This document shows positions 43,379 to 51,965 of a stretch of 64,000 nt of DNA, one piece after another. Numbering within the stretch: the first letter of the stretch is position 1; the number at the start of each line of letters is the position of its first letter. This DNA comes from Marseilla massiliensis (lineage in GTDB: Bacteria > Bacteroidota > Bacteroidia > Bacteroidales > Bacteroidaceae), in contig NZ_JACJJL010000008.1 in the NCBI RefSeq assembly GCF_016899955.1, positions 98,936 through 162,935 on the forward strand, read 5' to 3'. The translations under genes were made by a program, and so were the position numbers. The notes under the pieces are model-generated. The model saw nothing but the letters and a program-made list of their open reading frames with translations, did not search any database and was not told the origin of the DNA.

Positions 43379-44086
43379 ATGGATTTTCTTCAATCGCTAT
43401 TAGATAACAGTTCTATTCCTGCTATTACAGCTTTTATATTGGGGATTTTAACGGCGGTTAGCCCGTGTCCGTTAGCGACCAACATAACGGCAATAGGATT
43501 TATTAGTAAGGACATAGAAAACCATCACCGGATATTTATAAACGGATTGCTTTATACATTCGGCAGAATAGTAAGCTATACGGTTCTTGGCTTTATCCTT
43601 ATCCCTATTCTCCGTGAGGGGGCAAGCATGTTTATGGTTCAAAAAGTCGTAAGCAAGTACGGGGAAATGCTGATTGCTCCGGCGTTAATCATCATTGGAA
43701 TATTTATGCTCGATATAATAAAACTCAATCTGCCGAAAATCAATATCGGCGGTGAAAGTTTGAAAAAGAGGACGAAAGGCAGTTGGGGGGCTATGCTATT
43801 GGGTATTTTATTCGCCCTTGCTTTTTGTCCTACCAGTGGAGTATTTTATTTCGGTATGCTTATGCCTTTGTCAGCAGCAGAAACGGGCGGGTATCTCTTA
43901 CCTGTAATTTACGCTATTGCTACGGGATTACCCGTAATCCTTGTTGCATGGATTTTAGCGTACAGTGTTGCCGGACTGGGTAAGTTTTATAACCGGATGC
44001 AAATATTCGAGAAATGGTTTCGTAAAATAGTTGCCATCCTCTTTATTGCGGTAGGAATTTATTATGCAGTAGTCTTTTATCTATAA
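43379..44086 (+). CDS. ArsG-family permease (DsbD/CcdA-like)
   Basis: The product has 235 residues and about six membrane segments. TAVSPCPLATNITAIGF and LFALAFCPTSGVFYFGMLMP carry the two conserved Cys-Pro sites of the CcdA/DsbD superfamily. Proteins of this kind with ArsF are described as efflux permeases for aromatic arsenicals. Redox transfer across the membrane to the ArsF lipoprotein is an alternative role that fits the paired cysteines. It is tightly packed with the preceding gene. Confidence 0.78.
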   Translation: MDFLQSLLDNSSIPAITAFILGILTAVSPCPLATNITAIGFISKDIENHHRIFINGLLYTFGRIVSYTVLGFILIPILREGASMFMVQKVVSKYGEMLIAPALIIIGIFMLDIIKLNLPKINIGGESLKKRTKGSWGAMLLGILFALAFCPTSGVFYFGMLMPLSAAETGGYLLPVIYAIATGLPVILVAWILAYSVAGLGKFYNRMQIFEKWFRKIVAILFIAVGIYYAVVFYL

Positions 44087-44115
44087 CATAGAGTATCATT
44101 TTAAATAAAAACAGT

Positions 44116-44442
44116 ATGAAAAAGATAGAAATTTTCGACCCGGCAATGTGTTGCCCTACGGGTCTTTGTGGAACAAATATTGACCCTGAATTAATGCGTA
44201 TTGCGGTTGTTATTGAAACATTGAAGAAACAGGGTATCATCGTTACCCGTCACAATTTACGTGACGAACCGCAAGTGTATGTAAGTAATAAAACAGTAAA
44301 CGAGCATCTGCAAAAACATGGGGCGGATGCACTGCCTATTACTTTAGTGGACGGCGAAATCGCTGTTTCAAAAACCTATCCTACCACCAAACAAATGAGT
44401 GAATGGACGGGTATCAATTTGGATTTTATGCCAGTAAAATGA
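44116..44442 (+). CDS. arsD: Arsenite metallochaperone ArsD
   Basis: The product has 108 residues and starts with KKIEIFDPAMCCPTGLCG, where Cys12, Cys13 and Cys18 are the conserved arsenite ligands. The rest (DALPITLVDGEIAVSKTYPT) is the typical thioredoxin-like body. ArsD hands As(III) to the ArsA ATPase, whose gene follows 25 bases later. The C-terminal cysteine pairs of some ArsD proteins are absent. Confidence 0.93.
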   Translation: MKKIEIFDPAMCCPTGLCGTNIDPELMRIAVVIETLKKQGIIVTRHNLRDEPQVYVSNKTVNEHLQKHGADALPITLVDGEIAVSKTYPTTKQMSEWTGINLDFMPVK

Positions 44443-44467
44443 GTATTCACCAGCTAATTATATAAAA

Positions 44468-46180
44468 ATGAAAACATTTAATTTATCAGATATAGATTTG
44501 ACGAAATACCTTTTCTTCACTGGAAAGGGCGGTGTAGGGAAAACTTCGATTGCTTGTGCTACTGCGGTAGGCTTGGCAGATAATGGAAAGAAAATACTTC
44601 TTATCAGTACAGACCCAGCTTCAAACCTGCAAGATGTGTTTAATCAAACACTGAACGGACACGGTACGGATATTCAAGAAGTACCCGGCTTGACGGTCGT
44701 TAATCTCGACCCGGAACTAGCCGCAGCCGAATACAGGGAAAGCGTTATCGCTCCTTTCCGGGGACAACTGCCCGAAAGTGTAATTCAGAATATGGAAGAA
44801 CAACTTTCAGGCTCTTGTACGGTAGAAATTGCGGCTTTCAACCAGTTTTCCGATTTTATCACGGATGCCGATAAAGCAAAAGAATACGACCATATTATCT
44901 TTGATACAGCCCCCACGGGACACACGTTGCGAATGTTACAACTGCCATCAGCATGGAGTACATTTATTAGTGAGAGTACGCACGGTGCATCTTGCTTAGG
45001 TCAATTATCCGGTTTGGAAGAACGGAAAGGTATCTATAAGCAGGCAGTTGAAACACTTTCGGATGCAAATGCAACCCGCTTAGTGTTGGTTAGCCGTCCC
45101 GAAATCGCACCACTAAAAGAAGCTGCTCGTTCTTCACATGAATTGCAATTACTGGGAATTAAAAACCAGCTATTGGTAATCAACGGGCTTTTGCTACAAT
45201 TAGATGAAGCCGACAGCGTATCGAAACAGATATATGACAGGCAGCAAAATGCCCTGAAACAGACCCCTGCGGAACTGCTGGAATATCCGTCTTATTATGT
45301 TCCTTTACGGTCATACAATTTATCTAATATTACGAATATCCGCCGGATGCTTTACAATGATAATTTAACAAATGATGCGAACTATCAGCGGATTACCGAT
45401 GCCAAAGGGATAGATGAACTGGTAAACGACCTCTATCAATCAGGAAAAAGGGTTGTTTTTACTATGGGAAAAGGCGGCGTGGGAAAAACCACTTTAGCCA
45501 CTGAAATAGCCCTGAAATTAACAAAACTGGGTGCAAAAGTGCATCTTACCACCACTGACCCGGCAAACCATCTGAATTATAACCTTGCTGTTCAGGCGGG
45601 CATTACGGTAAGCCGTATTGATGAAGCGGAAGTATTGGAAGCCTATAAAAACGAGGTTCGCAGTAAAGCTGCGGAAACAATGACTGCCGAAGATATGGAA
45701 TATATAGAGGAAGATTTACGTTCACCGTGTACACAGGAAATCGCAGTATTCCGGGCTTTCGCTGAAATTGTCGATAAGGCGGAAAATGAAGTCGTAGTGA
45801 TTGATACCGCACCTACCGGACACACGTTGTTATTGCTGGATGCAACGGAAAGTTACCATAAAGAAGTGCAACGTACACATGGCGACACTCCCGTTTCTGT
45901 AAGAAAGCTGTTACCACGTTTGAGAAACCAGCAGGAAACAGAAGTCGTTATTGTGACCCTGCCCGAAGCAACACCCGTTTTTGAAGCCGAACGTTTGCAA
46001 ATGGATTTACAACGTGCCGGGATTAATAATAAATGGTGGGTCGTGAATGCTTGCTTGTCATTAACAGGCACCGAAAATTCTTTCTTGCGGGCAAAGGCGC
46101 AAAATGAATTGGCTTGGATTAAGAAAGTAGAAGAATTATCAAAGGGAAATGCTGCCCTGATAGCTTGGAAAAACAACTAA
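44468..46180 (+). CDS. arsA: Arsenite-transport ATPase ArsA
   Basis: The product has 570 residues with two homologous halves. Each has a deviant Walker A: FFTGKGGVGKTS near residue 20 and FTMGKGGVGKTT near residue 333. DTAPTGHTLRML and DTAPTGHTLLLL are the signal transduction motifs. ArsA energises arsenite efflux through a membrane partner; here the only exporter of the ArsB/Acr3 class is Acr3 at the operon end. The length is normal. Confidence 0.95.
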   Translation: MKTFNLSDIDLTKYLFFTGKGGVGKTSIACATAVGLADNGKKILLISTDPASNLQDVFNQTLNGHGTDIQEVPGLTVVNLDPELAAAEYRESVIAPFRGQLPESVIQNMEEQLSGSCTVEIAAFNQFSDFITDADKAKEYDHIIFDTAPTGHTLRMLQLPSAWSTFISESTHGASCLGQLSGLEERKGIYKQAVETLSDANATRLVLVSRPEIAPLKEAARSSHELQLLGIKNQLLVINGLLLQLDEADSVSKQIYDRQQNALKQTPAELLEYPSYYVPLRSYNLSNITNIRRMLYNDNLTNDANYQRITDAKGIDELVNDLYQSGKRVVFTMGKGGVGKTTLATEIALKLTKLGAKVHLTTTDPANHLNYNLAVQAGITVSRIDEAEVLEAYKNEVRSKAAETMTAEDMEYIEEDLRSPCTQEIAVFRAFAEIVDKAENEVVVIDTAPTGHTLLLLDATESYHKEVQRTHGDTPVSVRKLLPRLRNQQETEVVIVTLPEATPVFEAERLQMDLQRAGINNKWWVVNACLSLTGTENSFLRAKAQNELAWIKKVEELSKGNAALIAWKNN

Positions 46181-46184
46181 AAAC

Positions 46185-46613
46185 ATGAAGATTTTAATTC
46201 TTTGTACAGGAAATAGCTGCCGCAGCCAAATGGCACATGGCTTTTTGCAATCATTTGACAATAAACTGGATGTCTTTTCAGCAGGAACAAAACCTGCTGA
46301 AAAGGTTAATCCGATGGCGGTAAAGGTTATGGATGAAATGGGTATAGATTTAACCCACCATACCCCTAAAAGTGTAAACCTATATATAGGACAGGAATGG
46401 GACTATGTTATTACGGTCTGCGGTGGGGCAAACGAAAGCTGCCCGATGTTTACGGGTGAAGTAAGGAACAGGCTGCATATAGGATTTGACGACCCATCAG
46501 AAGCAACCGGAACGCCGGAGTTTATAAACAGTGAATTTCATCGGGTACGGGATGAAATAAAAGCCCGCTTCTATCAGTTCTACATCGACCATATCCAAGG
46601 AAAACAAGAATAA
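46185..46613 (+). CDS. arsC: Arsenate reductase (low-molecular-weight phosphatase type)
   Basis: The product has 142 residues. The P-loop CTGNSCRSQMAHG (Cys8 nucleophile) and the downstream cysteine in VCGGANESCPMF place it in the thioredoxin-coupled arsenate reductase family; DDPSEATGTPE has the conserved DP motif. It reduces As(V) to As(III) for efflux. The last base overlaps the first base of the next gene (TAATG). Confidence 0.92.
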   Translation: MKILILCTGNSCRSQMAHGFLQSFDNKLDVFSAGTKPAEKVNPMAVKVMDEMGIDLTHHTPKSVNLYIGQEWDYVITVCGGANESCPMFTGEVRNRLHIGFDDPSEATGTPEFINSEFHRVRDEIKARFYQFYIDHIQGKQE

Positions 46614-47413
46614 TGCACCAATATATCTCTAAGTTCAATGTTCCAAAGATGGATTGCCCATGCGAGGAAAATTTAATCCGTCTGAAATTAGGCAATAGCC
46701 CCTTAGTGGAGCGTCTCTATTTCGACTTGGCGGAAAGAACCTTAGTTGTCATCCATCACGGGGAAGTGAAGTCGATTCAGGAACAGCTTGAAACATTAAA
46801 CCTCGGTGCCAAGCTAACAGCATCTTCTCTCTGCGATGAAGCAAAGTCTGAAACCACCTCCAAAGTTCAGAGACGGGCGTTGTGTTGGGTGCTCGTCATC
46901 AACTTTCTATGTTTCATCATAGAAGCCACAACAGGCATCATCTCCCAGTCGATGGGCTTGGTCGCAGACAGTTTGGATATGTTGGCAGATGCTTTGGTTT
47001 ACGGCATGAGTCTGATGGCTGTTGGAACAACTATAGCCCGTCAGCAAAAAGTAGCAAAACTCAGTGGCTACCTTCAAATTTCACTGGCTGTATTGGGGCT
47101 CATCGAAGTTATCAAACGCTTTATGGGCCTCGAAACGCCCCCAGACTTTTTAGTTATGATTGTCATCTCGTTCATTGCACTAATCGCCAATACAGCCTCT
47201 CTATGGTTGTTGCAGCGCACAAAGAGCAAGGAGGCCCACATACAAGCCAGTGTTATTTTCTCAGCCAACGATGTCATTGTCAATATAGGAGTCATCGTTG
47301 CAGGGCTGTTGGTTGGACTATTGAACAGCAACGCCCCTGATTTGATCATAGGCATCATTGTCTTTCTCATCGTCATTAGAGGCGCGATACGCATACTGAA
47401 ACTCTCAAAGTAA
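46613..47413 (+). CDS. CDF-type cation transporter with N-terminal metal-binding part
   Basis: The product has 266 residues. Residues 1-75 resemble a heavy-metal-associated domain (NVPKMDCPCEENLIRLKLG). From about residue 88 six membrane segments follow with the cation diffusion facilitator pattern. Expected metal sites read DSLDMLADALVYG in the second segment and ANDVIVNIGV in the fifth, i.e. Asp/Asp and Asn/Asp rather than the His/Asp pairs of zinc carriers. A metal other than zinc is possible. It is coupled to arsC by a one-base overlap, which is unusual for an ars operon. Confidence 0.8.
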   Translation: MHQYISKFNVPKMDCPCEENLIRLKLGNSPLVERLYFDLAERTLVVIHHGEVKSIQEQLETLNLGAKLTASSLCDEAKSETTSKVQRRALCWVLVINFLCFIIEATTGIISQSMGLVADSLDMLADALVYGMSLMAVGTTIARQQKVAKLSGYLQISLAVLGLIEVIKRFMGLETPPDFLVMIVISFIALIANTASLWLLQRTKSKEAHIQASVIFSANDVIVNIGVIVAGLLVGLLNSNAPDLIIGIIVFLIVIRGAIRILKLSK

Positions 47414-47424
47414 AACTATAACAT

Positions 47425-48471
47425 ATGGAAAAAAATCAAGGCATTGGATTGTTTGAGAAATACCTAACAATCTGGGTTACTTTATGTATCATTATAGGAA
47501 TTGCAGTAGGACAATGGCTTCCACTAATTCCGCAAACATTAAGCAAATTCGAGTATGCCAATGTGTCTATACCCGTGGCCATTCTAATTTGGTTAATGAT
47601 TTATCCAATGATGCTAAAAGTGGATTTTCAAAGCGTTAAGAATGTTGGCAAGCGTCCGAAAGGGATAATGGTGACTTGCGTTACAAACTGGCTGATAAAG
47701 CCGTTTACCATGTTCGGAATAGCTTATATCTTCTTCTATGTGGTTTTCAAAACCTTTATACCTGCCGGGTTAGCCGAAGAATATTTAGCCGGGGCGGTAT
47801 TATTGGGGGCTGCACCTTGTACGGCGATGGTATTTGTATGGAGTTACTTAACGAAAGGCGATGCCGCTTACACGCTGGTACAGGTTGCGGTAAACGATTT
47901 AATCATATTAGTAGCATTTGCGCCTATTGTAGCTTTCCTGCTGGGAGTTGGTGGCGTATCTATCCCGTGGGACACTCTGCTGTTATCCGTAGTATTATTT
48001 GTTGTGATACCACTTGCTGCCGGGGTTATTACCCGTATAATGGTTATTCGTCGCAAAGGAGTGGACTATTTCAATAACGTATTTATTAAGAAATTTGATA
48101 ATTATACGGTAGCTGGATTGCTATTAACGCTTATTATCCTGTTTTCCTTTCAAGGAGAAACGATACTGAACAATCCCCTGCATATCTTATTGATTGCAGT
48201 TCCGCTTGTGTTGCAAACGGTTCTGATATTCTTCGTTGCTTACGGTTGGGCGAAATGGTGGAAATTACCCCATGATGTTGCCGCACCTGCCGGAATGATT
48301 GGGGCAAGTAATTTCTTTGAATTGTCAGTTGCTGTGGCTATTTCTCTTTTTGGTTTACAGTCCGGGGCTGCATTAGCTACGGTGGTGGGCGTACTAGTCG
48401 AAGTTCCGGTGATGTTGATGTTAGTAAGGATTGCCAATAACACACGAAGCTGGTTTCCGGCTACAGAATAA
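47425..48471 (+). CDS. acr3: Arsenite exporter Acr3
   Basis: The product has 348 residues and ten predicted membrane segments. The key GAAPCTAMVFVWSYLTKGD contains the conserved cysteine of the Acr3 family; IGASNFFELSVAVAI is a second conserved block. It exports As(III), possibly in complex with ArsA. It is the last gene of the operon, and a strong hairpin terminator follows at 48506-48561. Confidence 0.95.
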   Translation: MEKNQGIGLFEKYLTIWVTLCIIIGIAVGQWLPLIPQTLSKFEYANVSIPVAILIWLMIYPMMLKVDFQSVKNVGKRPKGIMVTCVTNWLIKPFTMFGIAYIFFYVVFKTFIPAGLAEEYLAGAVLLGAAPCTAMVFVWSYLTKGDAAYTLVQVAVNDLIILVAFAPIVAFLLGVGGVSIPWDTLLLSVVLFVVIPLAAGVITRIMVIRRKGVDYFNNVFIKKFDNYTVAGLLLTLIILFSFQGETILNNPLHILLIAVPLVLQTVLIFFVAYGWAKWWKLPHDVAAPAGMIGASNFFELSVAVAISLFGLQSGAALATVVGVLVEVPVMLMLVRIANNTRSWFPATE

Positions 48472-48505
48472 CAATAGGGCAAAAGTCTTAATCTAACTTT
48501 ATCGT

Positions 48506-48561
48506 AAAAAGGCTTGGTGCTGGAAATGTTTGTTCCTAACATTTCCGGCATTCTGCCTTTT
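48506..48561 (+). terminator. Terminator of the ars operon
   Basis: GGAAATGTT (48522-48530) pairs with AACATTTCC, and an outer AAAAAGGC pairs with GCCTTTT, which ends in a short T run. The hairpin stands 35 bases behind acr3. Confidence 0.8.
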
Positions 48562-48613
48562 ACAAAAGTCATAATAAAGATACATTTTTCGGCATTAAGA
48601 CAACCGTTATAAC

Positions 48614-49384
48614 ATGAGCAATGAAATTGATTTTGAAGAATTTATAAGAAACATAGACTGCGCTATCTATGAAAAAATAGATGTTGATAATTGGAATATC
48701 TCAATAGAGGTAGTTCTCGATGTAGTCGAGTTCCTGCAACGGTCACTTGAAGATTTGAGGACATATATTGTCAATCATCCTTTCAGCAGCAAAGAAGAAG
48801 AAATTTATTTCTTCAAACACATCAAACCGGAAGTATTGAGTAGATTATTATACTTTACAGAGATTTACAATACCGAAATGCGAAAACCGCATGGAAGTAT
48901 TGAAGTCTTAAAAAAGTATTATAACGACAGATTGGATGAATTGACTTCCTATTTTGAAAGTAATTTGGATTTTTACCAATATTACCGTTCTAAAGCGACC
49001 CACTTAGACAATCACTATTTTGTACGGGGGCATATTGATTTTAAACTGTGTCCGAATTGTATACCTTATGACCGTGATCCGGAGTTTTCCACTTGTTACG
49101 ACCACAAAGCAACACAAATATTAGCGAATGATATGCTTTGCATTTATCTGAATAAAAAGCTACATGGGGTTGATAAGCAAGTAATCATCGCAAAAAGTCG
49201 GTCTTTCTTACCGGAACACCCTTTCCGGTGGACTGCAACCAAAATAGCAGCCGTAGAATTAGGCTACGCTATCTATGCGGCGGGTGTCCTGAATAACGGG
49301 CAAGCGGATATAAATTTGACCACATTCAGCACATTTCCAAAATACTTCCTTATGGGAACCCGCAAAAGTTGTTTCTGGTATTAA
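48614..49384 (+). pseudogene. rteC: RteC-like regulator, C-terminal end lost
   Basis: The frame has 256 codons. Up to about residue 236 it follows the RteC family: YFFKHIKPEVLSRLLYFTEI, YYRSKATHLDNHYFVRGHID, and RWTATKIAAVELGYAIYAAG. After NGQADINLTTF the normal end (a further region of roughly 40 residues) is replaced by STFPKYFLMGTRKSCFWY, which is the antisense of another gene fragment. I infer loss of the 3' end by recombination near 49320. RteC activates excision functions in CTnDOT; this copy is probably not fully functional. Confidence 0.7.
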
Positions 49385-49477
49385 ATTACCATTTTTTTCA
49401 TAACACCATTCCTTTGCTATTTCAGGGAATTTAGATGCTAATGATTCGCCATATGAAGGTAGTTGGTTTTTATGCAT
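49321..49477 (-). pseudogene. Fragment of a treble-clef zinc-ribbon gene
   Basis: On the minus strand, from ATG 49477, the frame gives SLASKFPEIAKEWCYEKNG, then FWKCAECG, the known start of treble-clef repeat proteins (pattern: P-E-L-A-x-E-W, then W-K-C-xx-C). It breaks off at the point where the rteC frame breaks off on the other strand. It is therefore a 5' fragment fused tail to tail with the rteC fragment. Confidence 0.65.
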
Positions 49478-49499
49478 AGCTATTATTTATATAAATAAC

Positions 49500-49537
49500 A
49501 CACCCGACTTTACATTCTTGGGTGTAAAATCGGGTGT
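49500..49537 (-). terminator. Hairpin behind the second tRNA-Ser-like end
   Basis: ACACCCGACTTTACA (49500-49514) pairs with TGTAAAATCGGGTGT (49523-49537), 14 of 15 bases. It lies downstream, on the minus strand, of the tRNA-like end at 49568-49594, as the terminator does at the first copy. A long T run is lacking. Confidence 0.5.
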
Positions 49538-49567
49538 TAACTCTATAAAACATTGAATCTCAATGTT

Positions 49568-49594
49568 TATTGCGGAGAGAGAGGGTAATGAACC
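49568..49594 (-). other. tRNA-Ser 3'-end-like sequence, second boundary
   Basis: On the minus strand it ends CCCTCTCTCTCCGCAATA, the acceptor end of a Bacteroidales tRNA-Ser. It matches the copy at 40869-40895 in 25 of 27 bases, in the same orientation. The tRNA body is absent here also. I infer the junction between two elements inserted one after the other at the same tRNA gene. Confidence 0.6.
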
Positions 49595-49724
49595 TTTACA
49601 CTAACTCTCTGTATATTACGCTTTTGCGTTACACCGTATTGGCGTTTTGTAGCAATCTTGTAGCACAGCATTGAATGCTTCCTGAAGTCCATCTGACGAC
49701 CTCTATCGTCACTTCTTTTGGGTA

Positions 49725-49756
49725 CAAAAGTAGTTATTTTCGAACTAATCTCCAAA
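49725..49756 (-). promoter_or_regulatory. Bacteroides-type promoter at the second boundary
   Basis: On the minus strand TTTG (49753-49756) and TACTTTTG (49725-49732) are 20 bases apart, an exact consensus promoter. It reads towards the tRNA-like end 130 bases away, as at the first boundary. A 41-codon frame (49567-49692) follows that ends in HYPLSPQ, similar to the frame at the first boundary; whether it is translated is doubtful. Confidence 0.6.
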
Positions 49757-49797
49757 TGTTTGAAAATAAATTTTTTAGGATTATTTCTGCTACACTT

Positions 49798-49848
49798 TTA
49801 GTGCATGGTGCAAGCCCCTTATATAAGGAGGCTTGCACCATGCACTAA
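49798..49848. repeat. Perfect 19-bp hairpin with palindromic loop
   Basis: TTAGTGCATGGTGCAAGCC at 49798-49816 and its exact complement at 49830-49848 enclose CCTTATATAAGGA, itself a palindrome. The structure could form a cruciform. It lies between the element boundary and the 3' end of the Septu genes. It could end transcription from the Septu operon or be a recognition site. Confidence 0.7.
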
Positions 49849-49904
49849 GGGTGAATAAAGGAACCATTGGATGTTGTCTATATCGCTTTAACTTGCATTA
49901 AGAA

Positions 49905-50642
49905 TTATACAGGATCCTCGTCATCCAGTGGATTCCGACAGATTGGTTCAAAATGGTTTTGTGCGTCAAAGCAAGAAGCTGCTGTGCCTGGAAACTCTTC
50001 TATAAGGGCTTTCCGTACCTCATCATGTCCTTTAAATACAGTAAACCATATAGACCAGCAACCATGCCCCTTGACTAAATCGACAATCGTATAAACATCA
50101 ACTGATCCAGCTATATATTTTTCCAGATATATGTTTGCCAAGTTCCATTTTTCCAACCTTATCCTCCATCGATAATCTTTCGCACTTGAATCTTTCGGTC
50201 CTTTATTTAGTCCCACAAGCTCAAGCAACGCACGGGCATTGTTCGCTGATTTTCCGCTTAAAGAAGGATTAACTTCTACCACGCCTCCTGCTTTATAGCA
50301 AAGGCTCAGAAAAGTGTTGTTGAGGTGTGGCAAGTGGCAACTTCCATATACAACGTTTTTTGTGTCTTTGTTGTCTGCTCCGTTGCAAGTTGGACAGGAA
50401 AGCAAGAAATTACTCCATGCGGTTTCAAGATGGGCATAGATATAGTTGCCATCAGCATCTTTGTATTTTTTAGGTTGGATATGTTCAACCTGCAAGTCCC
50501 GTTCATCGTCATAAGATTTTTCGCAATAAGAACATATCGTTCCCAAGTTCATGCATAAAGGGTGCTTTGCATCTTTATAATTGGGATAATTTTCATTGAT
50601 GCGTGGCTCATTCTCAGGATTCCATTTCTCAACAGGCCTCAT
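49905..50642 (-). CDS. ptuB: Septu system HNH nuclease PtuB
   Basis: The product has 245 residues. The HNH nuclease signature is CSYCEKS, LQVEHIQPKKY and LLSCPTCNGADNKD with two zinc-binding CxxC pairs. In the Septu anti-phage system such a nuclease works with the ATPase PtuA. The start ATG overlaps the stop of ptuA by four bases, so the two are co-translated. The end of the protein has no further recognisable domain. Confidence 0.85.
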   Translation of the reverse strand: MRPVEKWNPENEPRINENYPNYKDAKHPLCMNLGTICSYCEKSYDDERDLQVEHIQPKKYKDADGNYIYAHLETAWSNFLLSCPTCNGADNKDTKNVVYGSCHLPHLNNTFLSLCYKAGGVVEVNPSLSGKSANNARALLELVGLNKGPKDSSAKDYRWRIRLEKWNLANIYLEKYIAGSVDVYTIVDLVKGHGCWSIWFTVFKGHDEVRKALIEEFPGTAASCFDAQNHFEPICRNPLDDEDPV

Positions 50643-51964
50643 AACACATTCCTTTCTGCTCTAAGAAGTGCCACATAAGCCGGGTCGTCAGAAAACAGGC
50701 TTTCTATCTCATCCAACTCTTTCTTGACCTTTAGAGCATCTGGCGTGTCTGCCTTTTCTTCCTTCACAAGCCGGTAGTATTCTTCCGCTTTTTCTACCAT
50801 TTCATTGTATTTGGCACTTCTGACTGTATCCATATTCATCTCATTTATAACGATTTCCTCAATACTCCGTTTGTTCGGGTCATCAATACCCTTTACCCCG
50901 TCCAAAGTAATTACATTCTGGCTTTTCACACTTTGCACGATAAACGGCGAGTGAGTAGTCACAATAAACTGCATCATTGGAAATGCGGTCTGCAAATCCA
51001 AGAGGATGTGCTTTTGCCAATGAGGATGTAAATATAAGTCCACCTCGTCTATCATGACAATTCCCGGTGTCTTTTTTACCGCGTCTACACCTAAAAAACC
51101 ATTGAGTTCAATACACCGATAGGCGATTTCTGCGACGATGTTTATCATCGACTTAAAACCGTCGCTCATCATGTCATACGTGAGCCAGTAGGGTTGTGGA
51201 TCTTTTGCCATCTGTATTTCGGCAGTAAACTCATTGTTTTTCCGGTCAATCTCAATTACTTTTAATGCAGGTATGGCATCAGATAACGCATTCAGAAAGG
51301 CAATGTTAGACCCTGCAAATTCACGCCCTTTATCCAGTTCCTTATCAAATCTATAAATCCAGTCAAATGCGCTTTTGAAGTCCACTTTTTCATCCAACGC
51401 ACATTTATATGCCTTTTCTTCCCTCGAAGCACGTGCTTTTGTTTTTTCTGCCCCATTATAGTTGTTCTCAAGACGGGAAGCACCGAATGATATCATTAAC
51501 GGTAATACCGATGTTGTTTTTGTTATGTCAGCATCACGTCGTTTCTGTTCCATATTAGCCACCATATCTTTCAATTCCCCAGCATTTTTACGAGAATTTT
51601 TGGGACCAAGTCTAAGCCATTTGATGTCCTTTTCTTGGCAGGAGTATTCCTTTGATGTGAAATTGTAGTTTCCATCAATGAAGCAAGCATTTACTTCAAA
51701 AACTGGTTTCGCCTGCTGTTTTTGAAAACTTTTAGTCAATTCACTGTATTTCCTTACGACATCGCTATCTTTCGTGTTTCTGGCACATCCGGTGACGAGA
51801 GTCAACTCTTGCAAAAAAGCGCCCAATGCTATTTGCACGGCATGAAGTAACGTGGTCTTACCTGTTGTATTATTTCCTAAAACAACATTCATTCTTGAAT
51901 CAAAAATGAAAGATCGTTCTGTAAAACCACGAAAGTTCCTTATTGTTATGTCCTTTATCCTCAT
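50639..51964 (-). CDS. ptuA: Septu system ATPase PtuA
   Basis: The product has 441 residues. It begins MRIKDITIRNFRGFTERSFI and has the Walker A motif LGNNTTGKTTLL; later come YDMMSDGFKSMI (the signature motif region), GIVMIDEVDLYLHPHWQKHI (Walker B) and FIVTTHSPFIVQSVK (the H-loop). This is the SMC/OLD-like AAA ATPase of Septu, which senses infection and licenses the HNH partner. The gene follows a regulator remnant by one base gap. Confidence 0.88.
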   Translation of the reverse strand: MRIKDITIRNFRGFTERSFIFDSRMNVVLGNNTTGKTTLLHAVQIALGAFLQELTLVTGCARNTKDSDVVRKYSELTKSFQKQQAKPVFEVNACFIDGNYNFTSKEYSCQEKDIKWLRLGPKNSRKNAGELKDMVANMEQKRRDADITKTTSVLPLMISFGASRLENNYNGAEKTKARASREEKAYKCALDEKVDFKSAFDWIYRFDKELDKGREFAGSNIAFLNALSDAIPALKVIEIDRKNNEFTAEIQMAKDPQPYWLTYDMMSDGFKSMINIVAEIAYRCIELNGFLGVDAVKKTPGIVMIDEVDLYLHPHWQKHILLDLQTAFPMMQFIVTTHSPFIVQSVKSQNVITLDGVKGIDDPNKRSIEEIVINEMNMDTVRSAKYNEMVEKAEEYYRLVKEEKADTPDALKVKKELDEIESLFSDDPAYVALLRAERNVL

Positions 51965-51965
51965 A

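Noticed and set aside
49567..49692. 41-codon frame ending at the tRNA-Ser-like sequence
   Set aside because: The last codons are simply the tRNA end read through; there is a promoter but no other support, so I describe it only as part of the border unit.
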